In this document: piece after piece, positions 44,289 to 54,093 of the stretch
Layout: each line of letters begins with the position of its first letter
How positions within the stretch are numbered: the first letter of the stretch is position 1
Assembly: GCF_004116265.1 (NCBI RefSeq)
Contig: NZ_QOUX01000021.1
Location: 1 to 64,000, forward strand
Length of the DNA: 64,000 bases
Direction of reading: 5' to 3'
Origin: Anaerobacillus alkaliphilus
Lineage (GTDB): Bacteria > Bacillota > Bacilli > Bacillales > Anaerobacillaceae
Notes under the pieces: model-generated
Seen by the model: only the letters and a program-made list of their open reading frames with translations
Databases searched by the model: none
What the model was told of the DNA's origin: nothing
Program-made: the position numbers and the translations under genes

Positions 44289-46382
44289 CTATGAAACTAG
44301 CTCTTTTTTTATTAAAGATTTCTCTAGGATCTCAACAACGTCTAATGTTTGAACTTTTTCATCTACTTCTTTGGCTTTTGTTCCATCACTTAACATTGTT
44401 AAACAGTATGGACAACCACTACCGATCACGGTTGGGCTAACTTCTAGAGCTTGCTCGGTTCTAGCTACGTTCACTCTTGTACCAACATGCTCCTCCATCC
44501 ACATTAAGCCTCCACCAGCTCCGCAACACATGCCGTTTTCACGGTTACGTTCCATTTCCACAAGCGTAACTCCAGGTATTGCTCGTAAAACATTACGCGG
44601 TGCTTCGTAAACTTCGTTGTAACGACCTAAGTAACAAGAGTCGTGGAAAGTGATTGTTTCGTTGACTTCATACTTTGGTTTGATCTTGCCTTCTTCGATC
44701 CATTTTGCTAAAAGTTCTGTGTGGTGATAAACTTCTGCTTCTAAACCGAATTCAGGGTATTCATTTTTAAATGAATTATAAGCATGTGGGTCGATTGTAA
44801 CAATCTTTTTGACACCGTGCTTTTGGAATAACTCAATATTTGAGTTTACTAGTTCTTGGAATAAAAACTCGTTACCAATGCGACGCGGTGTATCTCCAGA
44901 GTTTTTCTCTTTGTTTCCAAGGATTGCAAACTTAATTCCAGCTTCATTCATGACTCTGACAAATGACTGAGCAACCTTTTGGCTACGGTTGTCGTAAGAG
45001 CCCATTGAACCTACAAAGAATAAATACTCATATTCTTCTCCGGCTTTTTCCATGTCTTTTACTGTTGGAACGACAATATCCTCACGTAGGTCTTTCCAGT
45101 TTTCGCGTTCTTTACGGTTAATGCCCCAAGGGTTTCCTTGACGCTCGATGTTTGTGATGGCACGCTGTGCATCGGCATCCAGCTTTCCTTCTGTTAAAAC
45201 TAAGTAACGACGTAAGTCAATAATTTTATCGACATGCTCATTGGCAACTGGACATTGATCTTCACAGTTACGGCACGTTGTACAGGCCCAAATTTCTTCT
45301 TCCGTAATAACATCACCAATTAATGAAACGTCGTAACCAGCTGCAGCTTCAACACCACCAGCACCTTGCATCGCTAATTGGTTTGCTTTTGTATTATTGA
45401 ATGCGTAAGCAGGTAACCATGGTTTACGAGATGTAACGACTGCACCTTTTTCCGTTAGATGGTCACGCAACTTTACGATTAAGTCCATTGGAGAAAGTAA
45501 TTTTCCTGTTCCTGCTGCCGGACACATACTCGTACAGCGTCCACACTCTACACAGGCATAGAGGTCTAATAATTGTTTTTGATTAAAATCTTCAATTTTG
45601 TTTACACCGAAAACCTCTTGATCTTCGTCTTCGAAATTGATCGAAGCTAATTGGCCAACCTTATGTGTTCTCCCCAAGTAAACGTTTGCAGGACCAGCGA
45701 TTAAGTGAGCATGTTTTGATTGAGGGATATACACTAAGAATGTCAGTAAGAATAATAAGTGAGCCCACCAGAATACAAAGAATAAAACTCCAGCAACTGT
45801 TGACCCTAAGCCTCCACCTATTGTAGCAATAGTAGCTGCAACTGGTTCTGCCCATGAAATTGTTTTATCAAGCCAGATGATTTCCATTCCTTTTGCAATA
45901 AGCTTTGAAATCATTAATCCACCGATAAAAATAAGGACAAGCCCAGATTTAAAATTGCGTTTTAAACGAACTAACTTTTCAACATAGCGGCGGTGGAACG
46001 CCCAAACTACAGCAACAATAATCATTAGGACAACGATTTCTTGGAAAAATGTAAAAAATGGATAAATTGGACCTAGCGGTAAATGTGATCCTGTTGCTAG
46101 CCCTTTCCAAATTAAATCAATGGCACCAAGCTGAACGAGTAGAAACCCATAGAAGAACATAATGTGGATGATCCCACTCTTCTTATCCTTCATTAATTTC
46201 TTTTGTCCAAACACGTTAACTAATACTTCGTTGAGACGTTCTTTCGCTGTGTGATTCCACTCAGCTTTTTTACCAAGTTTGATAAATTCAATACGAGTTC
46301 GAACTAATGTGGCAAACAGATATAATGCATAACCTGTTACGATTAAAAATAATGCCCAGTTTACATACACAAATGCATCCAT
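44289..46382 (-). CDS. Membrane Fe-S oxidoreductase, EtfD-like (YwjF family)
   Basis: 697 residues. The N-terminus has about six membrane helices of NarI type (to about 245). Two 4Fe-4S motifs follow (CVECGRCTSMCPAAG near 280 and CTTCRNCEDQCP near 375), then heterodisulfide-reductase CCG repeats (CYLGRYNEVYEAPR ... NGMCCGAGGG ... GSGCPYC). By relation to the mycobacterial EtfD and its position beside acyl-CoA dehydrogenases in many Firmicutes, it is inferred to take electrons from reduced ETF into the menaquinone pool. It is first in the beta-oxidation block, with its own promoter and FadR-like operator. Confidence 0.9.
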   Translation of the reverse strand: MDAFVYVNWALFLIVTGYALYLFATLVRTRIEFIKLGKKAEWNHTAKERLNEVLVNVFGQKKLMKDKKSGIIHIMFFYGFLLVQLGAIDLIWKGLATGSHLPLGPIYPFFTFFQEIVVLMIIVAVVWAFHRRYVEKLVRLKRNFKSGLVLIFIGGLMISKLIAKGMEIIWLDKTISWAEPVAATIATIGGGLGSTVAGVLFFVFWWAHLLFLLTFLVYIPQSKHAHLIAGPANVYLGRTHKVGQLASINFEDEDQEVFGVNKIEDFNQKQLLDLYACVECGRCTSMCPAAGTGKLLSPMDLIVKLRDHLTEKGAVVTSRKPWLPAYAFNNTKANQLAMQGAGGVEAAAGYDVSLIGDVITEEEIWACTTCRNCEDQCPVANEHVDKIIDLRRYLVLTEGKLDADAQRAITNIERQGNPWGINRKERENWKDLREDIVVPTVKDMEKAGEEYEYLFFVGSMGSYDNRSQKVAQSFVRVMNEAGIKFAILGNKEKNSGDTPRRIGNEFLFQELVNSNIELFQKHGVKKIVTIDPHAYNSFKNEYPEFGLEAEVYHHTELLAKWIEEGKIKPKYEVNETITFHDSCYLGRYNEVYEAPRNVLRAIPGVTLVEMERNRENGMCCGAGGGLMWMEEHVGTRVNVARTEQALEVSPTVIGSGCPYCLTMLSDGTKAKEVDEKVQTLDVVEILEKSLIKKELVS

Positions 46383-46441
46383 TTCATTGACTCCCTTCAG
46401 ATTCTCGAGTTTAAATTCTGAAAATACTAAATTTAATTTAT

Positions 46442-46483
46442 ATTATAACACATAAATTTAATTTGTGAATGAGCATTCAGTCA
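46442..46483 (-). promoter_or_regulatory. Promoter of the EtfD-like gene with FadR-type operator
   Basis: Minus strand TTCACA (46464-46469), 16 bp, TATAAT (46442-46447). The plus-strand sequence TGAATGAGCATTCAGTCA (46466-46483) agrees with the B. subtilis FadR consensus TGAATGAMTANTCATTCA at 14 of 17 defined positions and overlaps the -35. Binding there would block transcription until long-chain acyl-CoA releases the repressor. Confidence 0.7.
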
Positions 46484-46576
46484 ATTGTTTTCTAAATATT
46501 TTTTTATCAACAATAAATACAACTTTCTACATTACTTGGGCAAACTAACCTATATAGCTTTTTAGGGGGGCTTATA

Positions 46577-47770
46577 ATGGTACTTATGATGATCGTTGCG
46601 ATAATATTACTACTTGTCATTTGGATGACGGTAGATTTTCGTTTAGGTATGAAGAAACAACAAAGAGAAGCGAGACGTTACGTACAAGAAATTCGCAAAG
46701 GACAATGTGAAATTTTAACGACTGGACATGATCTATTTAAAAAGATGATTGACGATATTCATAATGCGGAAAAACATGTTCACATGCTTTTCTATATTTT
46801 TCGAGAGGATCATATTGGCAATCAGGTTCTAAAAGCACTCAAGGAAAAGGCAAAAGAAGGGGTAGAGGTTCGTCTTCTTCTCGACCGCGTTGGCTGTGAC
46901 CTTAGCAAAAAGAAGCGTCAAGAGTTAAAAAAGGCAGGAGTTAAGTTCGCTCATTCTCATCCCCCGAAGTTTCCCTACCTATTTTTCACCTTAAACCGGC
47001 GAAATCACCGTAAAATTACTGTGATAGATGGTCACCTTGGTTATATTGGTGGCTACAATGTTGGTGATGAGTATTTAGGGAGAAAGCCTAAGTTCGGTGA
47101 TTGGCGCGATATTCACCTACGTATACAAGGTGATGGATGTCAAGATTTGCAAGAACAATTTCTCGAGGATTGGGTTGTTGCCACAAGAGAGAAGTTGAAT
47201 ACGGATTTCTATTACCCAGTTTTACAACAAGGGGATCATGAGCTAAAGATCATTCCTTCTGACGGTGCATTTCTTGAAGAGTCGTTTATTGATTTTATTA
47301 AAAAAGCTGAGGATTCTATTTATATTGGTACGCCTTACTTTATTCCAGGGAAAGAAATAAAAACTGCGTTAATCGAAGCTGCAAAACGTGGGGTCGATGT
47401 AAAGGTAATTGTTCCAAAGCAAGGAGACCATCCCTTAGTGAAGGAAGCTGCCTTTCCATACTTTCAACCACTCCTTGAGGCCGGCTGTGAAGTTTACCGA
47501 TATTACCGCGGCTTTTACCATGCGAAAACCATTGTCATTGATAAAAAAGTCTGTGACATCGGTACAGCCAATATAGATAATCGTAGCTTTCATATTAACC
47601 ATGAGATTAACTGCTTAATTTTTGATCGGGAATTTATTAAAGATGTGATTGCCGTAATGGATCATGACATATCAATCTCGGAGCGCTTAACGGTGGAACA
47701 GTTGAAAAATCGCTCATTTTTTCATAAAAGCAAGGAAAAAATCGCCTCTGCTTTGTCACCACTTCTTTAG
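46577..47770 (+). CDS. clsB: Cardiolipin synthase (ClsB/YwjE type)
   Basis: Phospholipase D superfamily enzyme that joins two phosphatidylglycerol molecules. 397 residues with a single N-terminal membrane helix (IVAIILLLVIWMTVDF) rather than the two of ClsA. Two HKD motifs are present: HRKITVIDGHLGYIGGYN (His near 144) and HAKTIVIDKKVCDIGTANID (His near 325). AGGGGGG precedes the ATG. It is the first plus-strand gene, divergent from the beta-oxidation block, and corresponds to B. subtilis ywjE, which also neighbours ywjF. Confidence 0.94.
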   Translation: MVLMMIVAIILLLVIWMTVDFRLGMKKQQREARRYVQEIRKGQCEILTTGHDLFKKMIDDIHNAEKHVHMLFYIFREDHIGNQVLKALKEKAKEGVEVRLLLDRVGCDLSKKKRQELKKAGVKFAHSHPPKFPYLFFTLNRRNHRKITVIDGHLGYIGGYNVGDEYLGRKPKFGDWRDIHLRIQGDGCQDLQEQFLEDWVVATREKLNTDFYYPVLQQGDHELKIIPSDGAFLEESFIDFIKKAEDSIYIGTPYFIPGKEIKTALIEAAKRGVDVKVIVPKQGDHPLVKEAAFPYFQPLLEAGCEVYRYYRGFYHAKTIVIDKKVCDIGTANIDNRSFHINHEINCLIFDREFIKDVIAVMDHDISISERLTVEQLKNRSFFHKSKEKIASALSPLL

Positions 47771-47820
47771 TAATTGTCTCCTTTTTATGGTAAGATGAAT
47801 ATAATAAAATATAGTATTGT

Positions 47821-47847
47821 TGCTGTCACCCTAGTTGGGTGGCAGCA
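47821..47847 (+). other. Hairpin between clsB and the P-type ATPase
   Basis: GCTGTCACCC and GGGTGGCAGC form a 10-bp stem with loop TAGTT and no T-run. It may be a weak terminator for clsB or a leader element of the ATPase gene, whose ATG is about 60 nt downstream. Confidence 0.5.
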
Positions 47848-47909
47848 TTCGTCATTTTAGGGGTAATGAATTTGATTGTATTTCTCAATTAGGTGTAGAG
47901 GAGGAAGAA

Positions 47910-49808
47910 ATGATGGGAGATAATTTGGAGTTAACGAAAGAGCGATCGAAGCTTTCAGAACACCAAGAATTAATTTTTGCAGGGTTCGGTGGCCTATTTT
48001 TACTTCTTGGTATCGTTCTTCAAAACATGGAAATGCAGCAGTTGGCAATTGCCTCCTTTTTGGCTTCTTACCTAATTGGAGGGTATTTTAAAGCGAAGGA
48101 AGGGTTCACAGATTTAGTTGTTGAGCGTTCGTTAAATGTGGAACTACTAATGATTTTAGCTGCTATAGGGGCAGCAATTATTGGCTATTGGGTTGAAGGT
48201 GCAATTCTCATTTTCATATTTTCATTGAGTGGTGCTCTTGAAACCTATACGTTAAACAAAAGTCACCGTGAGATCTCGGCATTAATGGAGTTACAGCCTG
48301 AAGAAGCAACAGTTTTGAGAGATGGAAATGAAAAAGTTATCGCTGTGACAGCTCTACAAATTGGTGATCAAGTATTAGTAAAGCCTGGGGAACGTGTGCC
48401 AACGGATGGAACGATTTTTAAAGGTCAAACAACGATTGATGAGGCCGCTATCACCGGTGAGTCTATCCCGGTTCACAAAAAGTTAGATGATCAAGTGTTT
48501 GCTGGCACTGTTAATCTAAACGGAGCCATTACAGTGAAGGTAACAAAAACAAATGATGAAACCCTTTTTCAAAAGATTATTGAGTTAGTTCAAACAGCCA
48601 AAGATGAAAAGTCACCTTCTCAATTGTTTATTGAGAAATTTGAAGGAACCTATGTAAAAGGAGTATTGATTGTAGTTGCCTTGATGATGTTTGCTCCCCA
48701 CTATTTGCTAGGCTGGAGTTGGACTGAAACATTTTATCGAGCTATGGTTATGCTTGTTGTTGCCTCTCCTTGTGCTCTTGTGGCTTCAATTATGCCAGCA
48801 ACATTATCCGCCATTTCAAATGGTGCAAGAAACGGAATTTTATTTAAGGGCGGCGTTCATCTAGAAGCATTGAGCTCAATAAAAGCAATCGCTTTAGATA
48901 AAACAGGTACATTAACAAAAGGAAAGCCTGAGGTAACTGACATCCTTGTCAAAGATGGTGTTCAAAAACAAGACTTTCTATATACTGTTGCTACTATTGA
49001 AAGTCATTCCACACATCCGCTAGCCGAGTCTATCGTTGCGTATGCTCGGAAAGAAGAGATTATATTACAAGCCCAACCTGAAAATGTAGAAGATGTCACT
49101 GGCTGGGGTTTAACAGCTACGTTAGACGGTAAACAGTATAAAATAGGCAAACGCAGCTTTATCGGTGACGAGGCAGCTGACCAATTTTACAAGCAAGAAG
49201 CTGAAGATTTAACTGCAGCAGGAAAGACATTGGTTTATGTAGCCGATGAAGATGGTATTTACGGTATAATAGCTTTGCAGGACACTGTTCGAGATGTCGC
49301 AATTGAGGCGATACGCCAGTTCCATGAAGCTGGAATTTATTCAATTATGATTACTGGCGATCATGAGAAAACAGCTCAGGCAATCGCCAAAGAGACCAAT
49401 ATCGATGAGTATATTGCCAACTGTTTACCTGAAACAAAGGTTGAAAAGGTAAGTGGTTTGAAGCAAAAATACGGGTCAGTTGCGATGGTTGGTGACGGTA
49501 TTAATGATGCTCCAGCCCTAGCAACAGCCAATGTCGGGATTGCCATGGGTACCGGGACTGACGTAGCGATTGAAACTGCCGATATTGTTCTTGTAAAAAA
49601 TGATCTCTCGAAGATTGCCAAAGCTATCAATCTATCAAAGCGCATGAATAAGATCATTAAACAAAACATTCTGTTCTCAATCTCAGTGATCGTGTTGCTT
49701 ATCATCGGGAACTTCTTTCAACAAGTGTCACTTCCGTTAGGAGTAATAGGTCATGAAGGTAGTACTATCTTGGTCATCCTAAACGGCCTAAGGCTTTTAA
49801 GAGGGTAA
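47910..49808 (+). CDS. zosA: Metal-transporting P1B-type ATPase (ZosA/CadA-like)
   Basis: 632 residues from the ATG at 47910, after GAGGAGGA; the open frame upstream is untranslated leader. Motifs: SPCAL in helix 6 (P1B metal site), phosphorylation DKTGTLTKG, hinge MVGDGINDAPAL, TGES actuator, and the helix 8 HEGSTILVILNGLRLL. There is no N-terminal heavy-metal-binding domain. B. subtilis ZosA (zinc uptake under peroxide stress) has this architecture, but cadmium/zinc export is equally consistent, so the symbol is tentative. I found no good PerR box. It converges on the hydrolase gene. Confidence 0.88.
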   Translation: MMGDNLELTKERSKLSEHQELIFAGFGGLFLLLGIVLQNMEMQQLAIASFLASYLIGGYFKAKEGFTDLVVERSLNVELLMILAAIGAAIIGYWVEGAILIFIFSLSGALETYTLNKSHREISALMELQPEEATVLRDGNEKVIAVTALQIGDQVLVKPGERVPTDGTIFKGQTTIDEAAITGESIPVHKKLDDQVFAGTVNLNGAITVKVTKTNDETLFQKIIELVQTAKDEKSPSQLFIEKFEGTYVKGVLIVVALMMFAPHYLLGWSWTETFYRAMVMLVVASPCALVASIMPATLSAISNGARNGILFKGGVHLEALSSIKAIALDKTGTLTKGKPEVTDILVKDGVQKQDFLYTVATIESHSTHPLAESIVAYARKEEIILQAQPENVEDVTGWGLTATLDGKQYKIGKRSFIGDEAADQFYKQEAEDLTAAGKTLVYVADEDGIYGIIALQDTVRDVAIEAIRQFHEAGIYSIMITGDHEKTAQAIAKETNIDEYIANCLPETKVEKVSGLKQKYGSVAMVGDGINDAPALATANVGIAMGTGTDVAIETADIVLVKNDLSKIAKAINLSKRMNKIIKQNILFSISVIVLLIIGNFFQQVSLPLGVIGHEGSTILVILNGLRLLRG

Positions 49809-49809
49809 G

Positions 49810-49845
49810 AAAAAGCTTCGTAGCTTGTGCTACGAAGCTTTTTCT
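49810..49845. terminator. Bidirectional terminator between convergent genes
   Basis: AAAAAGCTTCGTAGC and GCTACGAAGCTTTTT form a perfect 15-bp stem with loop TTGT. It serves the plus-strand ATPase and the minus-strand hydrolase; its left arm overlaps nothing but the right arm covers the hydrolase stop. Confidence 0.95.
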
Positions 49846-50615
49846 ACTTTTCTTTTCACAAAGTTATAAATAATTCTGTTCAGCTCCATACTTTTTTTCG
49901 TTGGAACCTGATGTTTAACTCCGGATATGTAGACGATATCAACGTCGGTTTTTACCTTATCTAAGAAAATATCTTGATAATGGTGAACGTAATGGTCTTT
50001 TTCTCCATAGACGAGGAGGAGTGGTACAGTTAATTGATCAAGGCGATCCGTTGAAACATAATGCAGTCCTTCATTGTACATATTTCGAAGTACTTTTGGA
50101 TCTGTTTTCTTCACATAGTCCTCTAACTCCATTTGAAAAAGCTTGGATCTTGTATGAGCCGTTGCTAGCGCAAACGACATTAAGCGCATCAGCTTAAACT
50201 GAGCAGCATAAATTCCAAGACGAAACTCATTTCTGAGCAAAAAGCTAGTTACCTCTGAAAAACCACCACATAAGATGACTCCCAAAGCTCGTTCGGGATA
50301 TGTTAAAGCAAATTCTTGGGCAATTGACCCACCGTTGGAATAGCCGCAAAGAACAACTTTTTCAACACCAACTGCATCAACAACTGCCTTTAAATCTTCC
50401 ACAATCAGCTTCATCGTAATTTTTTCTGCTTGATTGTCACTTCGACCATTCCCACGTAAGTCGACCGTAATCATTTGAAAATGTTGCGCTAAAGGACGTT
50501 GCTCTTTAAACGTAACGTGACCCATGGCAGGCGGATGGACAAATAAAATTGGCGTTCCTTCACCATAGGTTTCATAATAAATGTTTGTTGTATCCGGATG
50601 ATTTGCAAAAGGCAT
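49830..50615 (-). CDS. Alpha/beta hydrolase
   Basis: 261 residues. The nucleophile elbow is CGYSNGGSI (Ser near 100), the oxyanion region is FVHPPAMGH, the acid is Asp in VYGEKDHYVHHY and the His in SGVKHQVPT. It belongs to the general alpha/beta hydrolase fold; the substrate is unknown. It has no signal peptide, so it is cytoplasmic. It stands alone on the minus strand between the ATPase terminator and a small membrane protein gene. Confidence 0.88.
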   Translation of the reverse strand: MPFANHPDTTNIYYETYGEGTPILFVHPPAMGHVTFKEQRPLAQHFQMITVDLRGNGRSDNQAEKITMKLIVEDLKAVVDAVGVEKVVLCGYSNGGSIAQEFALTYPERALGVILCGGFSEVTSFLLRNEFRLGIYAAQFKLMRLMSFALATAHTRSKLFQMELEDYVKKTDPKVLRNMYNEGLHYVSTDRLDQLTVPLLLVYGEKDHYVHHYQDIFLDKVKTDVDIVYISGVKHQVPTKKSMELNRIIYNFVKRKVEKAS

Positions 50616-50680
50616 CTATCTTACACCACCAAAATATAGTTTTCCTATATGGTAGTGTCTGCCAAACTTCTAGTTTTATA

Positions 50681-50884
50681 CTATTTTGTTATCAGAGGTA
50701 TCAAAAGTTGAAATGCTTTATAGCCTAGAAATATTCCAATGATACCCATAATTTCTGATAGAACAGGCGGTGCCGGGATTGGCAATCGAAGAAACGTAAA
50801 TATGAAGCCAACGATCAAACCTGCTACTAATGCGATAAAAATTTCATTCAGAAATAATGTAGTTGATAAAATTGGTTTTAACAC
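50681..50884 (-). CDS. XapX-domain small membrane protein (DUF1427)
   Basis: 67 residues from a GTG with no clear ribosome site; the recognisable domain starts at LNEIFIALVAGLIVGF and continues FLRLPIPAPPVLSEIMGIIG, the XapX signature, with two membrane helices. The true start may be a few codons in. Function unknown. Confidence 0.75.
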   Translation of the reverse strand: MLKPILSTTLFLNEIFIALVAGLIVGFIFTFLRLPIPAPPVLSEIMGIIGIFLGYKAFQLLIPLITK

Positions 50885-50910
50885 GTCAGATATCAGACGA
50901 CTATAGAAAA

Positions 50911-50948
50911 AATTTTAAGCTGCGAGAAATTTCTCACAGCTTAAAAGA
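50911..50948 (-). terminator. argS terminator
   Basis: A long stem (TTTTAAGCTGTGAGAAA with TTTCTCGCAGCTTAAAA, one mismatch) is followed by TTTTTT on the minus strand, directly after argS. Confidence 0.92.
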
Positions 50949-52619
50949 TTACATTCTTTCAGGAGCTTGTACACCGATTAACGCTAATGCATTTTGAATT
51001 GTTTGTTGTACAGCTTTCATTAACGCTAAACGTGCCATGCTTCTGTCCATATCTTCTGCATCTAATACTTTTTCAGCATTGTAGAACGAGTGGAGTGTTG
51101 CAGCAAGCTCGTAGACATAATTCGTAATACGATGTGGTGACTGCTTTTGAGCGGCATCAGAAACGGCTTCAGGGAACTCTCCTAATTTTTTCAGTAAATC
51201 AAACTCTTTTTCCGATTCAATTAAAGCGAAATTTGCATCTGTTTTAATTGGTACTTGCATTTGTTCACCTTGTCTTAAAATGCTGCATACGCGAGCGTGA
51301 GCATATTGGACATAGAAAACTGGATTTTCGTTCGATTTTGAAACAGCCAAGTCCATGTCAAAATCTAATTGAGTGTCGGCACTACGCATTGCAAAGAAAT
51401 AACGAGTCGCGTCAATTCCTACTTCCTCCATTAATTCGCGTAATGTAACGGCATTACCAGTACGCTTGCTCATTTTCACTTTTTCACCATTTTGGAACAG
51501 TGAAACCATCTGAATGATTTCAACATCTAATTGGTCCTTGTTATAGCCTAGGGCTTGAATGGCTGCTTTCATTCTTGGAATATAGCCGTGATGGTCAGCA
51601 CCCCAAATATTGATTAGCTTTTCAAATCCACGCTCAAGCTTGTTGCGATGATAGGCAATATCAGGTGTTAAGTACGTATAAGAACCGTCATTTTTCACAA
51701 GTACGCGGTCTTTATCATCACCATAAACCGTTGACTGGAACCAAGTAGCTCCATCTTTCTCGTACGTTTCACCTTTTTCTTTTAAAAGGTCAAGCGTTTC
51801 AATCACTTTTCCATTCTCATATAAAGAGGTTTCAGAGAACCAGTGATCGAATTCAACACGATATTCTTTTAAATCATGCTTAAGTTTTTCAAGTTCTTTC
51901 TTTAGTCCGTACTCGCGGAAAAATGCGAGTCTATCTTCCACTGACTCATTGACAAAACGATCACCAAATTCGTCGGCTAGTTGTTTCCCGAACTCAATGA
52001 TATCTTCACCATGATAGCCACCCTCAGGCATGTCAGCTACTAATCCTAATGCTTGGAAGTAACGAGCTTCTAGTGATAGCGCAAGGTTGTTAATTTGGTT
52101 TCCGGCATCGTTAATATAGAATTCTCTCGCAACGTCAAAGCCCGCTTTTGCTAGGATATTACATAACGAATCTCCTACTGCCGCACCACGAGCATGACCA
52201 AGGTGCAAGCTACCTGTTGGATTAGCAGATACAAACTCAACTTGAACCTTTTTGCCATTACCAAAGTTTGTTTCACCGTATTTTTCTCCAGCATTAAGGA
52301 TCGCAGGAATTAAGTCTGTTAGATAGCTATTGTCCATGTAAAAATTGATAAATCCAGGTCCAGCGATTTCTATTTTTGAAATTGAAGCTCTTCCTTTATC
52401 AAAATGATTTACTAGCTCCTCGGCAATTTGACGTGGTGGCTTTTGCGCAAGTTTCGTCAGTTGCATCGCTGCATTTGTCGCATAGTCACCATGTGCTTTG
52501 TCTTTTGGAAGTTGTAAAACGATCTCAGGAATTTGCTCTTTCGTCGCTAATCCTGCTCTTTCAATTGAAGCAATAATCTCTTGCTTCAAATTTTCTTTTA
52601 CTTGTTCAACAGTATTCAT
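50949..52619 (-). CDS. argS: Arginyl-tRNA synthetase
   Basis: Class I synthetase, 556 residues. N-terminal Add1 domain (to about 100), HIGH motif as [11 protein letters not shown] (near 130), KMSK as VKMSKRTGN (near 385) and an anticodon-binding DALR domain ending in the family-typical GVQAPERM. The ATG overlaps the ywiB stop (TAATG), so the two are coupled as in B. subtilis. Confidence 0.98.
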   Translation of the reverse strand: MNTVEQVKENLKQEIIASIERAGLATKEQIPEIVLQLPKDKAHGDYATNAAMQLTKLAQKPPRQIAEELVNHFDKGRASISKIEIAGPGFINFYMDNSYLTDLIPAILNAGEKYGETNFGNGKKVQVEFVSANPTGSLHLGHARGAAVGDSLCNILAKAGFDVAREFYINDAGNQINNLALSLEARYFQALGLVADMPEGGYHGEDIIEFGKQLADEFGDRFVNESVEDRLAFFREYGLKKELEKLKHDLKEYRVEFDHWFSETSLYENGKVIETLDLLKEKGETYEKDGATWFQSTVYGDDKDRVLVKNDGSYTYLTPDIAYHRNKLERGFEKLINIWGADHHGYIPRMKAAIQALGYNKDQLDVEIIQMVSLFQNGEKVKMSKRTGNAVTLRELMEEVGIDATRYFFAMRSADTQLDFDMDLAVSKSNENPVFYVQYAHARVCSILRQGEQMQVPIKTDANFALIESEKEFDLLKKLGEFPEAVSDAAQKQSPHRITNYVYELAATLHSFYNAEKVLDAEDMDRSMARLALMKAVQQTIQNALALIGVQAPERM

Positions 52620-53059
52620 TAGTCGTTCCTCCTAAATTGAATTGTTATATCATAATTGCCCGCAAACTCATCTTGCATATGTAATTGGTAAGAAATTCGA
52701 ATTGTACCTTCTACCTTTTGCTCATCAATGTTGATATTTATGTATTTCGTTTCTGTATTCATCAGCATAATCCCAAATGGGCTACGATAAACGCCCTCTG
52801 ACTTTATCCCTTGCTGAAAGAGCTGCTTCATTGAGACAGCACCTTGGCGAATGATTGTAATTGTTTGATTGTCATCTAATTTTACAACTTGGTTCACCGA
52901 GCCTACTTCTTCTGTTTCTTCTTTAAACTGTAGATAAAGACCCACATCTTTTTTAAATATCCGCCCATCTGCAGACAGTGTTATCACTTGTTCTTCTTCT
53001 CCACCGGTAATCTGAGTTTTCATGTTAACAGAAACGGCGATACCATCCTTCGTTATCAC
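52619..53059 (-). CDS. ywiB: YwiB family protein (DUF1934)
   Basis: 146 residues from a GTG start. Predicted all-beta small protein with [20 protein letters not shown] and the C-terminal [21 protein letters not shown], a calycin-like barrel in known relatives. Function unknown. It is always upstream of argS in Bacillus and translationally coupled to it here. Confidence 0.85.
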   Translation of the reverse strand: MITKDGIAVSVNMKTQITGGEEEQVITLSADGRIFKKDVGLYLQFKEETEEVGSVNQVVKLDDNQTITIIRQGAVSMKQLFQQGIKSEGVYRSPFGIMLMNTETKYININIDEQKVEGTIRISYQLHMQDEFAGNYDITIQFRRND

Positions 53060-53209
53060 TATATCAATCCTTAATTTTTCGTCTTATGTACCATGCTATT
53101 ATAACGAATGTAATTGCTCCCATTCAAGGACTTGTCCTTTAGGGAAGTAAATTTTCTTGGATTTTTATGTACTTATTCTCTTTTTAGGAGGTTTTGGGCA
53201 CCAACAAAA

Positions 53210-53990
53210 GGCTTGATTATGGAATTTTCTAGGAGAATATAGTTTACCAGCACGGTCTTGCTTACGTTATTTTACAGTTCCTAGGAGAATTGTGTAATCG
53301 GCAACCGTCTTACTTACGTTTTTTTGCAGTTTTTAGGAGAATCGTGTAACCGGCAACGGTCTTGCTTACGTTATTTTACAGTTCCTAGGAGAATTGTGTA
53401 ACCGGCAACCGTCTCGCTTACATTATTTTACAGTTGCTAGGAGAATCCGGTAACCGGCAACCGTCTCGCTTACGTTATTTTACAGTTACTAGGAGAATCT
53501 GGTAACCGGCAACCGTCTCGCTTACGTTATTTTACAGTTACTAGGAGAATCTGGTAACCGGCAACCGTCTCGCTTACGTTATTTTACAGTTACTAGGAGA
53601 ATCATGTAATCGGCAACCGTCTCGCTTACGTTATTTTACAGTTACTAGGAGAATCCTGTGACCGGCAACCGTCTTACTTACGTTATTTTACAGTTGCTAG
53701 GAGAATCCTGTAACCGGCAACAGTCTTACTTACGATTTGTTACAGTTATTAGGAGAATCCTGTAACCGGCAACGGTCTTGCTTACTTTATTTTACAGTTC
53801 CTAGGAGAATCATGTAACCAGCAACAGTCTTACTTACGTTATTTTACAGTTCCTAGGAGAATCGTGTAACCAGCAACGGTCTCGCTTACGTTATTTTACA
53901 GTTCCTAGGAGAATCGTGTAACCGGCAACGGTCTTGCTTACGCTTTTTAGCAGTTACTAGGAGAATCATGTAAACTGCCAACGAGCTTAC
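53210..53990. repeat. Tandem array, exact 52-bp period, 15 units
   Basis: The word AGGAGAAT recurs at 53231, 53283, 53335, 53387, 53439, 53491, 53543, 53595, 53647, 53699, 53751, 53803, 53855, 53907 and 53959: fifteen units with no insertion or deletion between them. A typical unit reads AGGAGAATCCTGTAACCGGC, AACCGTCTCGCTTACGTTAT, TTTACAGTTACT. Substitutions cluster at a few positions (CCG/CGG, CTCGC/CTTAC/CTTGC, GTTACT/GTTCCT/GTTGCT). The rest of the 1034-bp gap 53060-54093 holds no gene. A terminator for the upstream genes was not recognised. Confidence 0.96.
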
Positions 53991-54093
53991 TTCGCCAACA
54001 ATCCCAGCACTAACAAAAAAGAGCTTAAAGCGAGAGTAGGCTACGAAGCATTGCCTTCATAACTCTGCACTCTCCACTTTAAACTCAATAGTC

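Noticed and set aside
47780-47830. PerR box upstream of the P-type ATPase
   Set aside because: ATATAATAAAATATA matches only the left half of TTATAATNATTATAA, and the rest is generic AT-rich sequence.
53210-53990. CRISPR array
   Set aside because: Units are contiguous with no unique spacers between conserved repeats, and there are no cas genes in the window.
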